Assembly: GCF_021532275.1 (NCBI RefSeq)
Contig: NZ_JACBOT010000012.1
Span: forward strand, 1-64,000
Length of the DNA stretch: 64,000 bases
Direction: 5' to 3'
Origin: Brevibacterium sp. UCMA 11754
GTDB taxonomy: Bacteria; Actinomycetota; Actinomycetes; Actinomycetales; Brevibacteriaceae
The position numbers and the translations under genes are program-made. The notes beneath the pieces were generated by a model. It was given only the letters and a program-made list of their open reading frames with translations, did not search any database and was not told the origin of the DNA. Positions 19,101-28,414 of this stretch are shown here, in pieces. How positions within the stretch are numbered: the stretch's first letter is position 1; the number at the start of each line of letters is the position of its first letter.

Positions 19101-21311
19101 TCAGTCGGCCATGAGCTCGCTCAGCTCGGTCGCTGCCGCAGCCAGGATCCGCAGCCGGTCCGTGGTTCGCGTCAGCGATACATAGAGCGCGCCGACTCCG
19201 TCCTCGTGACCGTCAGGGGCGATCAGCCCCGGTTCGACGATGACGACCGAATCGAATTCAAGTCCCTTCGCCTGCTGCGCCGTGATGACTGCGATCTGAT
19301 GGTCGAGGCCGGTGACGGAACGGCCGATGTCGAAGCCGGCGAGCACCTCGGCGACGGAATCGATGAGATCCACAGGCGCGATCACGGCGATCTTCCCGCC
19401 TTCCACGGATTCGACCTCATCCGTGACGGTGGGCACGAGCGCATTGACCGCGTCCTGCGCCGAAGCGAACGACTGCATCTGCGGGTCGGGGCCACCCTGC
19501 CGGACGGATTCGACGAGTTCGAGTTGCGGGAAATGACGGTGCAGGTAGCGGTTGGCCAGGTCCATCACCGACTGAGGCGTCCGGTAGGACACGGTCAGCA
19601 CCTGCAGTGCGTAACGGTCCCCGACGAACTCGGACAGGATGGAATTCCACGTCCGGGTGTTGTCGACGTGCGAGGACTGTGCCAGGTCACCGACGACAGT
19701 CGCGGACTTCGACGGAACTCGCCGGAAGAGCACACGCCACTGCATGGGCGAAAGCTCCTGAGCCTCATCGACGACGAGGTGGCCGTAGGTCCATTCGCGA
19801 TCGTCGAGCGCCCGCTCTGCCAGGGTCACAGTCGGTCCTTCTTCCTCCCACCTGGCGGCCAGCGTCTCGGCATCGATGAGGGCAGAGGTGTCCGTCATAT
19901 CGAGGACCGCCTCGGCGTACTCGCGAGCGGACTCGTCGCGGGCAGCAGTCTGCTGCGGACTGCTGCCGAGCAGTTCGGCGAGTTCGTCGAGGAGAGGAAC
20001 GTCCTCAACGGTGAGCTCAGCGTTGGGCGGGCGAATCAGCGTCTGCTGATCTTCGGGGGAGAGCAGGTGGCTGGCAGCGGCCTGCAGCTTGTGCGGTTTG
20101 GACAGCAGGGCACGCAGCGCCGCAGCAGGACTGATCGGGAACCAGGCGAGGTTGAGGGCTCGGCGCACATCCACGCTCGAGCGCAGCTCGTCCATCAGCT
20201 CCGGCAGCCTCTCACCTGCACCGTCGAGGCCCATCTCCCTGGCCAGATCTTCTGCGAGTGTCTTGAGCAGACCTGAGACGAAGCCGTTCCGAGCGGCGTT
20301 GTGAGCATCCCCGCTGCGACGGGCTCGATCGCGAGCTCCGCGCACGTCGCGGCGGCGCAGCCAGATGGTGTGTGAGCCGACGCGCAGCTCTTCGTCCTGC
20401 TCGGGGATCCGCTCGTAGTTGGCGATGTGGTTCTTCAGCACCGCAGCCATCTCGGAGCGGCCCTTGATCACTGCCACATCCGTGTCATCGGTCAGCTCGG
20501 TCTCGAGACCTGGATAGAGCTGGCCCGGTGTCAGCAGAAGCGCACCGGTCTCGCCGAGGCTGGGCAGGACCTTCTCGATGTACTTGAGGAACACAGCAGA
20601 GGGGCCGACGAGCAGCACGCCCGACTTGGCGATCCGCTCCCGGTGCCGATAGAGGAGGAAGGCCGCACGGTGGAGTGCCACCGCCGTCTTTCCGGTTCCC
20701 GGCCCACCCTGAACCACGAGCACACCCTGGAGGGGCTGGCGGATGATGGCATCCTGTTCGGCCTGAATGGTCGCGACGATATCGCCCATTCGACCGGTCC
20801 GGTGATTGGTCAGCGCCGCGATCAGCGCACCCTCGCCCTGCAGATTCGATCGGTCAACCTCGTCGAGAGCCTCGATGTCGAGCACATCGTCCTCGAGGTC
20901 TGTGACCGTGCGGTTCTTCGTCACCAGGTGGCGGCGCCGGACGACTCCCGCCGGGTTGGCAGCAGTCGACTGGTAGAAGCGCTCCGAAGCCGGTGCGCGC
21001 CAGTCGATGAGGATCTGCTGACGGTTGGCGTCGGTGAGCCCGATCCGTCCGATGTAGCTGGGGTCGGCGTCTGATCTGAAATCGAGACGGCCGAAGCACA
21101 GCCCGTCTTCGGCGCTGTTGAGCCGGATCAGCTGGTCCTCATACAGGGTGGCGAACGCATCCCGTTCGCTCCGGTGCTGATGATTGCCGCCGACTTCGGA
21201 GATCCTCACCGTACCCAGACGGGCAGTTGCCTCATCTCGCAATTCGTCGAGTCGTGCATAGAGCTCGTCAAGCTTGACCTGCTCGACGCGTATTTCTGAA
21301 GTCTCGGTCAT
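19101..21311 (-). CDS. helR: RNA polymerase recycling motor ATPase HelR (HelD/UvrD-like)
   Basis: The protein has 736 residues and superfamily 1 helicase motifs: Walker A GGPGTGKTAVALHRAAF (about residue 208), motif II VVDEAQELSPMQW, motif III VVGDLAQSSH and C-terminal motifs TAQQAKGLEFDSVV and YVSLTRT. The N-terminal region is predicted coiled coil (ELYARLDELRDEATARLG), as in HelD-type factors that enter the RNA polymerase channels. In actinobacteria HelR frees stalled polymerase and can displace rifampicin. The SF1 family is certain; the HelR assignment rests on overall architecture and length, so another UvrD-like ATPase is possible. The dyad TCGGCAT-tccatt-ATGCCGA near 21328-21347 lies in its upstream region. 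Confidence 0.82.
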   Translation of the reverse strand: MTETSEIRVEQVKLDELYARLDELRDEATARLGTVRISEVGGNHQHRSERDAFATLYEDQLIRLNSAEDGLCFGRLDFRSDADPSYIGRIGLTDANRQQILIDWRAPASERFYQSTAANPAGVVRRRHLVTKNRTVTDLEDDVLDIEALDEVDRSNLQGEGALIAALTNHRTGRMGDIVATIQAEQDAIIRQPLQGVLVVQGGPGTGKTAVALHRAAFLLYRHRERIAKSGVLLVGPSAVFLKYIEKVLPSLGETGALLLTPGQLYPGLETELTDDTDVAVIKGRSEMAAVLKNHIANYERIPEQDEELRVGSHTIWLRRRDVRGARDRARRSGDAHNAARNGFVSGLLKTLAEDLAREMGLDGAGERLPELMDELRSSVDVRRALNLAWFPISPAAALRALLSKPHKLQAAASHLLSPEDQQTLIRPPNAELTVEDVPLLDELAELLGSSPQQTAARDESAREYAEAVLDMTDTSALIDAETLAARWEEEGPTVTLAERALDDREWTYGHLVVDEAQELSPMQWRVLFRRVPSKSATVVGDLAQSSHVDNTRTWNSILSEFVGDRYALQVLTVSYRTPQSVMDLANRYLHRHFPQLELVESVRQGGPDPQMQSFASAQDAVNALVPTVTDEVESVEGGKIAVIAPVDLIDSVAEVLAGFDIGRSVTGLDHQIAVITAQQAKGLEFDSVVIVEPGLIAPDGHEDGVGALYVSLTRTTDRLRILAAAATELSELMAD

Positions 21312-21397
21312 CTCACCTTCCCAATCGGCATTCCATTATGCCGAACTTTTCTCACCGGGAGTAGTTGGAAGCAATGATTCATGCCAGGTGTGTTCCG

Positions 21398-22189
21398 TCA
21401 CAGCCCCAGTCTGGACTTCAGCCCCTGCCCCGTCAGGAAGGTCGCCATTGTCGCGGCAGTGCGCAGACTCCTATCGAGTTCGTGTACGTGCAGCGGGGAA
21501 TCGGAGGCGATGACAACCACGTTCCCACGTCTGCGTCCCTTGAGGATTCCGGGCTCGGCGGCGGCAGCGACATGGTCGAACGCAGAATCAAGCAGATCCA
21601 GTTCTGCTCTGAGGACGCGGTGGTCGCCAGCATCGGGGACGTTGGCGATATAGACACCGGAGTCCTTGAGAATGCGCGCACAAGTGGTGAAGAACTCCGA
21701 GGTCTGCAGGGCAGGTGGCACCGAATCATGATCGAAGGCATCACGGATGAGCACGTCAAGGGTGTCGGGACGGAACTTCTCGGCTTCGACCGCACCGTCT
21801 CCGGCACGCAGAGCCAGACCAGGTGCGCGCGGCAGATCGAACCAGGTGCGTGAGTAGTCGAGGAGCAGGGGGTCGATGTCGATCGCTGTCTGCTTCGAAC
21901 CGGGCCGCTGGGCATGGAGGGCCCTGGCAAGTGCACATCCGGCAGCCCCGATGTGGACTGCTCGCAGGGGACCGGCTGCGAACTGGATATCGATGATCCG
22001 TGACATCCAATCCAGATATTCGAAGTCCAGCCGAGTCGGCTCGCTCAGAGTGATCGATGAGGAAGGCACCCCGTTGACATGGAGGACATAGCTGTCGACC
22101 TCCCCGTCGACCTTCTCCAGGCGCGCGGTGCCGGTCGAGATTTCGACGACTTGTGAGCCAGGTGCTGTGTATATCCGTCGTTTTGCCAC
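21398..22189 (-). CDS. Spermidine synthase-like class I methyltransferase-fold protein
   Basis: The protein has 263 residues. It resembles actinobacterial proteins annotated as spermidine synthase: a small beta domain at the N-terminus, SEPTRLDFEYLDWMSR, a Rossmann-like segment HIGAAGCALARAL and DIDPLLLDYSR. The usual glycine-rich loop GGGDG is replaced by GAAGCAL, so true polyamine synthesis is doubtful and the substrate is unknown. Start chosen at 22189. It is transcribed away from the DUF4192 gene; the 164-base gap between them would hold both promoters. Confidence 0.75.
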   Translation of the reverse strand: MAKRRIYTAPGSQVVEISTGTARLEKVDGEVDSYVLHVNGVPSSSITLSEPTRLDFEYLDWMSRIIDIQFAAGPLRAVHIGAAGCALARALHAQRPGSKQTAIDIDPLLLDYSRTWFDLPRAPGLALRAGDGAVEAEKFRPDTLDVLIRDAFDHDSVPPALQTSEFFTTCARILKDSGVYIANVPDAGDHRVLRAELDLLDSAFDHVAAAAEPGILKGRRRGNVVVIASDSPLHVHELDRSLRTAATMATFLTGQGLKSRLGL

Positions 22190-22353
22190 CCCTCACTTGT
22201 ATGCCAGTTGAGCCGCGGTGGCAATTCTGTGCGACTTCGCGTGGGGATATCGGCCCACACTCATGTGCGTTTGGGCTGTGGACACCTCAAGGGTTTCCAC
22301 ATGTGCTCAGCTCACTCTGGTCAATCTGGCAGGGCAGGGGCTGAAGTGGTGCC

Positions 22354-23541
22354 ATGGAGACCACAGCGAAGACAGCAGAAGACATCATCGGAATCGTGCC
22401 CCACACTCTCGGCTACATTCCACGGGAGAGCCTCGTGGCCGTCATCGTGGGCACCGACGAACACGGCGCCCAGACATGTGCGACGACGCTTCGCGTCGAC
22501 TTCGACCTGGAGACTGCGGCCCACCTCGTGGCCGAAGGCGGGCAGTGGTACAGCGATCTCATCGCTGGAGCGTGCACGGCGACCGGGGTGTTCCTCGTCC
22601 TCTACGACTCGGAGTACCAGAGCGGATTGCCAGTGGCGGCTCTGGCAGGAGTCAGGGGGACCAGCGACGAGTACCCACGCGTCCACCGAGACCTCATCCG
22701 GGCGGCGATCGATGAGATCGCGCTGTCGCTGGGGGACCGAGGCATCGATACGCTGAGCGCATGGTGGGTCAGTGAGGAGCGATTCGGCCGCATCGACGAC
22801 GATGCGGAGATCAGCACGCTGCTCGAAGCTGCCTCGACCTCGGCGTGTGCAACGGAACTCGTCGCGGCGGGTTCCTCTCCTGCGGCGTCCCCGCGGGAAC
22901 TCGTGGTCAGGCCCGTATCTGCAGCAGAATTCACTGCCAGCCGCAACGGCCGACGCGACATCTGGCTGAGCATCGCCGAGGGCTTCGACGTTCTTTCCAT
23001 CCTCTACCCTCGCCTTGCTCGCCTGAGCGAGGTCGGCGACAGCATCGACCCGACTGCCCTCGCAGAGCTGATGACTCTCCAGACGACCATGGCCGTCGAC
23101 GCGATCCTCAGCGAAAAATGGTCCCGGGACGCACTCGAAATGATCCTCAGCTTCGATCATCCGAACTTCGCGCCAGCCGACATCGAGAAGTGCGGTCCCG
23201 GACAGCTGCACCTTCTCGCGCAGAGATACGCGAGGTCCCCGCAGGCCGCACAGGGCATGGTGGGGCTTTCACCGAGTGCACCTCGCCCCCGTGATGTTCA
23301 GTTGGGCATCGAGTTCCTCAAGGCCTATATACCCTTGGGGCATCCCGACGTTCGGGCCACCGCATATGCTGTGATCGCATGGTTCGAGTGGTCGTTGGGA
23401 GGCTCGACCATGGCAGAGCACTACGCCCAGGCAGGGCTCGAACTCGATCCTGACCATGCGATGGCCACCCTGATCCTGAACGCAGTGGAGCAGGGGTATC
23501 TCCCACGGTGGCTGATGTCAGCACGCCGAGGCCCCGGATGA
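22354..23541 (+). CDS. DUF4192 domain-containing protein
   Basis: The protein has 395 residues. The N-terminus TAEDIIGIVPHTLGYIPRESLVAV is the signature of the actinobacterial DUF4192 family, whose function is not known to me. No membrane segment or signal peptide is seen. The C-terminal part (RATAYAVIAWFEWSLGG, AEHYAQAGLELDPDHAMATL) reads like a helical, TPR-like repeat. ATG at 22354 follows a purine-rich stretch. It lies immediately upstream of the primary sigma factor, but the sigma gene has its own promoter region. Confidence 0.85.
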   Translation: METTAKTAEDIIGIVPHTLGYIPRESLVAVIVGTDEHGAQTCATTLRVDFDLETAAHLVAEGGQWYSDLIAGACTATGVFLVLYDSEYQSGLPVAALAGVRGTSDEYPRVHRDLIRAAIDEIALSLGDRGIDTLSAWWVSEERFGRIDDDAEISTLLEAASTSACATELVAAGSSPAASPRELVVRPVSAAEFTASRNGRRDIWLSIAEGFDVLSILYPRLARLSEVGDSIDPTALAELMTLQTTMAVDAILSEKWSRDALEMILSFDHPNFAPADIEKCGPGQLHLLAQRYARSPQAAQGMVGLSPSAPRPRDVQLGIEFLKAYIPLGHPDVRATAYAVIAWFEWSLGGSTMAEHYAQAGLELDPDHAMATLILNAVEQGYLPRWLMSARRGPG

Positions 23542-23623
23542 GCCCGATGATACGGTGGCGGCTCTCCGCGAAGAGCTCGGCGCAGGGGCCCGAACCACCG
23601 TGCGGGGCTCAATTCGCAAAGCC

Positions 23624-23650
23624 GGGAATATCGTGCGAAAATTGGGTGTT
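23624..23650 (+). promoter_or_regulatory. SigH/SigR-type (thiol stress) promoter upstream of sigA
   Basis: GGGAAT at 23624-23629 and GTT at 23648-23650 are spaced by exactly 18 bases (GGAAT-N18-GTT), the consensus for the ECF sigma factor SigR of Streptomyces and SigH of mycobacteria. The element lies 128 bases upstream of the chosen sigA start. Control of the principal sigma gene by such a factor is known for Streptomyces hrdB. Other promoter elements probably lie closer to the gene. Confidence 0.5.
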
Positions 23651-23777
23651 GACCCTGTCATAGCATCATGGGCGAACTCTGTGTTCCCCACGGGCCAGAT
23701 ACCTGGACCTCTTGACATGGGTCTTAGTAATGTCCTGGTGCATTCGAGAAGTTTCAACGCTCGCGAAAGGTGAACAC

Positions 23778-25184
23778 GTGCCGAGAGTCGACAAGGAATC
23801 CACGACGGTGACGGAAAAGTCGGAGGGAACGGCCGCCAATACCTCCACCGCTGGATCCAAGACCACTGCGGCGTCGAAGGGAGCCAAGAAGACGACGAAG
23901 ACATCGGCTTCAGCGACCGCAGCGGAGACCGGGACCAAGCAGACCACCGCGGCCCGAAAGACGACGACCGCCAAAGCCGCTGCGACGAAATCGACCGCAG
24001 CCAAGGTGGCGAAGACCGCCGCCGCTAAGAAGACGGTGACGAAGCCCACCAAGGCCGCGGGGGCGAAGAAGAAGTCCGACGACGTGCTCGAGACGGGCGA
24101 GGCAGCCGAGCCGGCAACCGATGCTCTCGGTACTGAGCAGAGTCCAGCTGAGGCGACCGAGACGAAGAACTCCGAAGAGAAGGAGAAGAACGCCGCTGTC
24201 ACAGAAGCCGGCGGCTTCATCGTCTCCGACGCCGACGAAGAAGATGCACCTGCACAGCAGGTCGTCTCTGCGGGAGCGACCGCGGACCCGGTCAAGGACT
24301 ACCTCAAGCAGATCGGCAAGGTCGCACTGCTCAACGCGGCCGAAGAAGTCGATCTGGCCAAGCGCATCGAAGCCGGAATGTACGCCGAGCACCTGCTCGA
24401 TGCCGGTGGCATCACCGAACCGCGTGAGTCCATGGACTACAAGTGGATCATCCATGATGGTCGCATTGCGAAGAACCACCTCCTCGAGGCCAACCTGCGT
24501 CTCGTGGTCTCATTGGCCAAGCGCTACACCGGCCGTGGAATGCTCTTCCTCGACCTGATTCAGGAGGGCAACCTGGGCCTCATCCGTGCAGTCGAGAAGT
24601 TCGACTACACGAAGGGGTTCAAGTTCTCGACCTACGCCACGTGGTGGATCCGTCAGGCCATCACCCGTGCCATGGCTGATCAGGCTCGCACCATTCGCAT
24701 TCCCGTGCACATGGTCGAGGTCATCAACAAGCTTGCTCGTGTCCAGCGTCAGATGCTGCAGGACCTCGGACGCGAACCGAGCCCGGAAGAGCTCGCCAAG
24801 GAACTCGACATGACGCCTGAGCGTGTCGTCGAGGTTCAGAAGTACGGCCGCGAGCCCATCTCTCTGCACACACCACTGGGCGAAGACGGCGACTCGGAGT
24901 TCGGTGATCTCATCGAGGACTCCGAAGCGGTCGTGCCGTCAGACTCGGTCAGCTTCACCCTGCTGCAGGAACAGCTGCACTCGGTTCTCGACACCCTGTC
25001 CGAACGCGAAGCCGGTGTCGTGTCGATGCGCTTCGGCCTCAACGACGGCCAGCCGAAGACACTGGATGAGATCGGCAAGGTCTACGGAGTCACGCGTGAG
25101 CGTATCCGCCAGATAGAGTCGAAGACCATGGCGAAGTTGCGGCACCCCTCGCGCTCTCAGGTTCTGCGGGACTACCTCGACTGA
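23778..25184 (+). CDS. sigA: RNA polymerase primary sigma factor
   Basis: This is the housekeeping sigma-70 factor. With GTG at 23778 (GAAAGG upstream) it has 468 residues. Residues 1-170 are a low-complexity Lys/Thr/Ala-rich then acidic region, as in other actinobacterial primary sigmas. Region 1.2 is [16 protein letters not shown]; region 2 has [38 protein letters not shown], and -10 contact helix [14 protein letters not shown]; region 3 is [15 protein letters not shown]; region 4 has [13 protein letters not shown] and the [23 protein letters not shown]. Longer in-frame starts exist (for example TTG 23760) but show no conservation that I can see. The -35/-10 specificity regions look normal. 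Confidence 0.96.
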   Translation: MPRVDKESTTVTEKSEGTAANTSTAGSKTTAASKGAKKTTKTSASATAAETGTKQTTAARKTTTAKAAATKSTAAKVAKTAAAKKTVTKPTKAAGAKKKSDDVLETGEAAEPATDALGTEQSPAEATETKNSEEKEKNAAVTEAGGFIVSDADEEDAPAQQVVSAGATADPVKDYLKQIGKVALLNAAEEVDLAKRIEAGMYAEHLLDAGGITEPRESMDYKWIIHDGRIAKNHLLEANLRLVVSLAKRYTGRGMLFLDLIQEGNLGLIRAVEKFDYTKGFKFSTYATWWIRQAITRAMADQARTIRIPVHMVEVINKLARVQRQMLQDLGREPSPEELAKELDMTPERVVEVQKYGREPISLHTPLGEDGDSEFGDLIEDSEAVVPSDSVSFTLLQEQLHSVLDTLSEREAGVVSMRFGLNDGQPKTLDEIGKVYGVTRERIRQIESKTMAKLRHPSRSQVLRDYLD

Positions 25185-25237
25185 GACAGCTGTCTCCTGC
25201 CATGGCTGAGGCCTCACGGCATGAGCCCGGTGACTAC

Positions 25238-25277
25238 GATCGCCTGCGGACGCGAATATTCGCGTCCGCAGGCGATC
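25238..25277. terminator. Perfect 40-bp palindrome, bidirectional terminator between sigA and amidase
   Basis: Two arms of 20 bases (25238-25257 GATCGCCTGCGGACGCGAAT, and its exact complement to 25277) meet with no spacer. It lies between the convergent sigA and amidase genes and probably stops transcription both ways. Confidence 0.85.
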
Positions 25278-25331
25278 TATCTGTTGCAGGACCTGCTCAG
25301 CCGGGGTCGTTCAGGTTCGATCGTTGCCGGT

Positions 25332-26156
25332 TCAGTACCAGTCGACGATGCCCTGCATCAGAGCCTCGGCATACTTCTGCTGACCGGGCTTCGACTCCAT
25401 GGTCTTGGCTTCGTCGGGATTGCGCATCTCACCGCATTCGACGATGACGGCAGGAACCGAAGCGTTATTGAGTCCTGCCAGGTCGGGGCGCCGACTGATG
25501 GCGTTCTTCCCGTAGGCGCTGTTGGGGGTGAACGGATCAGCCATTGCCTTGCTCATGGCATCGGCGAGGCGGTTCGAGTCGTCTTCGACGGCTTCGGAGC
25601 TGCCCGGTTTCGCGACGATGACATGAAAGCCCTTGGTCGAAGCCGATTCGCTTCCGTTGGCGTGGATGCTGACCATGAGGTCTGCGTCATCGGCGAACGT
25701 GCCGCGCTCGTCGACGCAGGGACCCACACCCTTGTTGTCGTCGCGACTCATGATCACTTCGGCCCCCGCGTCTTCGAGCTCCTGTTCGAGCTTCTGTGCA
25801 ACGCCCCAGTTGAAATCGGTCTCGGGATAATCGGTATCCGTTGCGGTTCCGGTGGTGTTGCAGGCTTTGGTCCCACCTCGTCCATCCGGAACCGGGCCGG
25901 CGATCTTGTCCGGGTGGGAGGCGTTTCCTCCGTTGTGACCAGGGTCGATGGCGATTGTGCGACCGCTGAGGTCGACCGCAGGGTCCGTTGTTGGGGTATC
26001 CTGCGCGGCGGGGCTCGTTGAGCTCGACATTGCCTCTGGCTCTGCCGGTGTGGACGCAGCGGGTTGCGACGGCGGGCTCGCATTGCACCCGGTGAGGCCC
26101 GGCAAGATGAGGACCACGCCCAAGAGGGGGACCAAGGCACTGCGACGAGGAGACAT
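25332..26156 (-). CDS. Lipoprotein N-acetylmuramoyl-L-alanine amidase (Amidase_3)
   Basis: The protein has 274 residues. Signal peptide with lipobox LTGC (Cys 23), so it is predicted to be anchored on the outer face of the membrane; a Ser/Pro/Thr-rich spacer follows to about residue 62. The catalytic domain starts TIAIDPGHNGG (first zinc His), continues with LMVSIHANGSES (second zinc His), and ends with VIVECGEMRNPDEA (catalytic Glu). This is the zinc-dependent fold that cuts the bond between MurNAc and the stem peptide. No cell-wall-binding repeat is present. It diverges from the topoisomerase gene. Confidence 0.92.
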   Translation of the reverse strand: MSPRRSALVPLLGVVLILPGLTGCNASPPSQPAASTPAEPEAMSSSTSPAAQDTPTTDPAVDLSGRTIAIDPGHNGGNASHPDKIAGPVPDGRGGTKACNTTGTATDTDYPETDFNWGVAQKLEQELEDAGAEVIMSRDDNKGVGPCVDERGTFADDADLMVSIHANGSESASTKGFHVIVAKPGSSEAVEDDSNRLADAMSKAMADPFTPNSAYGKNAISRRPDLAGLNNASVPAVIVECGEMRNPDEAKTMESKPGQQKYAEALMQGIVDWY

Positions 26157-26283
26157 AGTGCCATTGTTCCAGGAAAGATGCCGTCAACAGGTGGTTTCGG
26201 CGGAATCGATGCGAGACACGGCCCGCAATGGCAGAGACAGAGCCGGTTGAGGGATTAGAATTTAATCGAACGAGAGGAAACGT

Positions 26284-28395
26284 GTGGAAGAGGAAAGTTA
26301 CGGCGCCAGGCATCTGTCAGTGTTGTCGGGTCTCGAAGCGGTTCGCAAGCGTCCGGGCATGTACATCGGGACCACCGATTCCCGTGGGCTGATGCACTGC
26401 CTGTGGGAGATTATCGACAATGCCGTCGACGAGGCTCTGGGCGGCTTCGGCAAGTCGATCCTCATCGAACTCGAACCGGACGGCTCGGTGGCGGTCACGG
26501 ACAGCGGCCGAGGCATCCCCGTGGACATCGAGCCCAAGACGGGACTGACCGGCGTCGAGGTGGTTCTGACCAAGCTCCATGCCGGAGGCAAGTTCGGTGG
26601 CAGCTCCTATGCCGCGTCCGGCGGTCTGCACGGCGTCGGCGCCTCCGTCGTCAACGCACTCTCTGCTCGACTCGATGTCGAAGTCACACGTGGATCGAAG
26701 GTTCATAAGATGTCCTTCCACCGAGGTGTGCCTGGGCGCTTCGACGATTCCTCCGGACAGCCCGGTCCTGACAACCCTTTCGAGGAGTTCCAGGAGCCGA
26801 CCGGGCTCGATGTCGTCCGCAAGGCGAAGAGGGGAGTCACGGGTACCCGAGTCCAGTACTGGGCTGACCCGCAGATCTTCCTGTCCAAGGCCCAGTTCGA
26901 CTACCAGCACCTCGTCGAGCGTGCACGCCAGACGGCATTCCTCGTCCCCGGGCTCGAACTGCGCATCGAAGACCGCCGTGGGGTCGCCCGCGACGAGACC
27001 GGCGAGGTCATCGCCGAACGCCTCGAGGTCTTCCGCTTCGACGGCGGCATCACCGAATTCGTCGACCATCTGTCGATCGACCCTCCGATGACGGACACCT
27101 GGCGTCTGCAGGACACCGGAAAGTTCAGCGAGACAGTCCCAGTGCTTGACTCCTCGGGTCACCTGGTCTCGAAAGAGGTCGAGCGCGAAGTCGGCGTCGA
27201 TATCGCCTTGAGGTGGGGGACCGGCTACGACACGAAGGTCAAGTCCTTCGTCAACGTGGTGTCCACTCCGCATGGCGGAACCCACCTGGCAGGTTTCGAA
27301 CAGGCCAGCCTCAAGGCCATGCGCAAGGCTGTCGAGGCCAACGCCCGCAAGCTCAAACTGGGCAAGGACAAGCTCGAGAAGGACGATGTGCTGGCCGGTC
27401 TGACCGCAGTGGTCACGGTGCAGCTGGCCGAGCCGCAGTTCGAGGGGCAGACGAAGGAAGTCCTGGGTACGGCCGCGGTCAGGCAGATCGTGGCGAAGAC
27501 GGTCGAAAAGCAGCTGGGCGACATCCTGTCCTCGACTAAGCGCGCAGAGAAGCAGCAGGCCGCAGTCCTCATGGAGAAGGTCGTCGCGGAGCTCAAGTCA
27601 CGCATCTCGGCTCGCACGCACAAAGAGAACCAGCGGCGCAAAACGGCGCTCGAGGCATCTTCCCTGCCAGCCAAACTCTACGACTGCCGTGACAACGGAG
27701 TGGAGAACACAGAGCTGTTCATCGTCGAGGGTGACTCCGCTATGGGAACGGCGAAAGCCGCTCGCAACTCCGACCACCAGGCCCTGTTTCCCATCCGCGG
27801 CAAGATCCTCAACGTGCAGAAGGCATCGTTGTCGGACATGTTGGCCAACGTCGAATGTGCTGCACTGATCCAGGTCATCGGGGCCGGATCCGGCCGCAGC
27901 TTCGACATTGATGCGGCCCGCTACGGACGTGTCATCATCATGACCGACGCCGACGTCGACGGCGCTCACATCCGGACCCTGCTGCTGACCCTGTTCTTCC
28001 GTTATATGAAGCCACTGGTCGAACAGGGACGAGTGTTCGCAGCTGTGCCGCCCCTGCACCGTGTCGAGGTCGTCACGAAGCGCGGCACGCCCAACGACGT
28101 CGTCTACACCTACAGCGAGGCAGAACTCCATGCTCTGCTGAAGAAGCTGGAGAAGTCGAAGAAGACATACAAGGAACCCATTCAGCGCTACAAGGGACTG
28201 GGTGAGATGGATGCCGACCAGCTGGCGGAGACGACGATGGATCCGAGCATGCGCACACTGCGCCGTGTGACCATGGCCGACGCCGAGGCAGCAGAGAACA
28301 CCTTCGAACTTCTGATGGGTTCCTCAGTCGGGCCGCGAAAAGAGTTCATCGTCTCGGGAGCCGCTGTTCTCGACGCTGAACGCATCGACAGCTGA
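26284..28395 (+). CDS. parE: Type IIA DNA topoisomerase B subunit (ParE/GyrB family)
   Basis: The protein has 703 residues. GHKL ATPase motifs: WEIIDNAVDEALGG, VTDSGRGIPVDI, GLHGVGASVVNALS; TOPRIM motifs: FIVEGDSAMGTAK and TDADVDGAHIRTLLLT; C-terminal RYKGLGEMDADQLAETTMD. It is the ATP-dependent subunit that works with a ParC/GyrA-type subunit, not found in this window. Placement away from dnaA-recF and next to the primary sigma region suggests the topoisomerase IV copy (ParE) rather than the main gyrase B, but that is inference. Start GTG 26284; CGAGAGGAAACGT provides the ribosome site. Confidence 0.85.
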   Translation: MEEESYGARHLSVLSGLEAVRKRPGMYIGTTDSRGLMHCLWEIIDNAVDEALGGFGKSILIELEPDGSVAVTDSGRGIPVDIEPKTGLTGVEVVLTKLHAGGKFGGSSYAASGGLHGVGASVVNALSARLDVEVTRGSKVHKMSFHRGVPGRFDDSSGQPGPDNPFEEFQEPTGLDVVRKAKRGVTGTRVQYWADPQIFLSKAQFDYQHLVERARQTAFLVPGLELRIEDRRGVARDETGEVIAERLEVFRFDGGITEFVDHLSIDPPMTDTWRLQDTGKFSETVPVLDSSGHLVSKEVEREVGVDIALRWGTGYDTKVKSFVNVVSTPHGGTHLAGFEQASLKAMRKAVEANARKLKLGKDKLEKDDVLAGLTAVVTVQLAEPQFEGQTKEVLGTAAVRQIVAKTVEKQLGDILSSTKRAEKQQAAVLMEKVVAELKSRISARTHKENQRRKTALEASSLPAKLYDCRDNGVENTELFIVEGDSAMGTAKAARNSDHQALFPIRGKILNVQKASLSDMLANVECAALIQVIGAGSGRSFDIDAARYGRVIIMTDADVDGAHIRTLLLTLFFRYMKPLVEQGRVFAAVPPLHRVEVVTKRGTPNDVVYTYSEAELHALLKKLEKSKKTYKEPIQRYKGLGEMDADQLAETTMDPSMRTLRRVTMADAEAAENTFELLMGSSVGPRKEFIVSGAAVLDAERIDS

Positions 28396-28414
28396 GCCGG
28401 GGCGACGCGAGGGG

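Noticed and set aside
19206..20276. Forward-strand frame of 356 codons inside helR
   Set aside because: Shadow of the − strand ATPase gene.
23555..23773. Small forward frame upstream of sigA
   Set aside because: It overlaps the sigA promoter region and has no ribosome site or known similarity.
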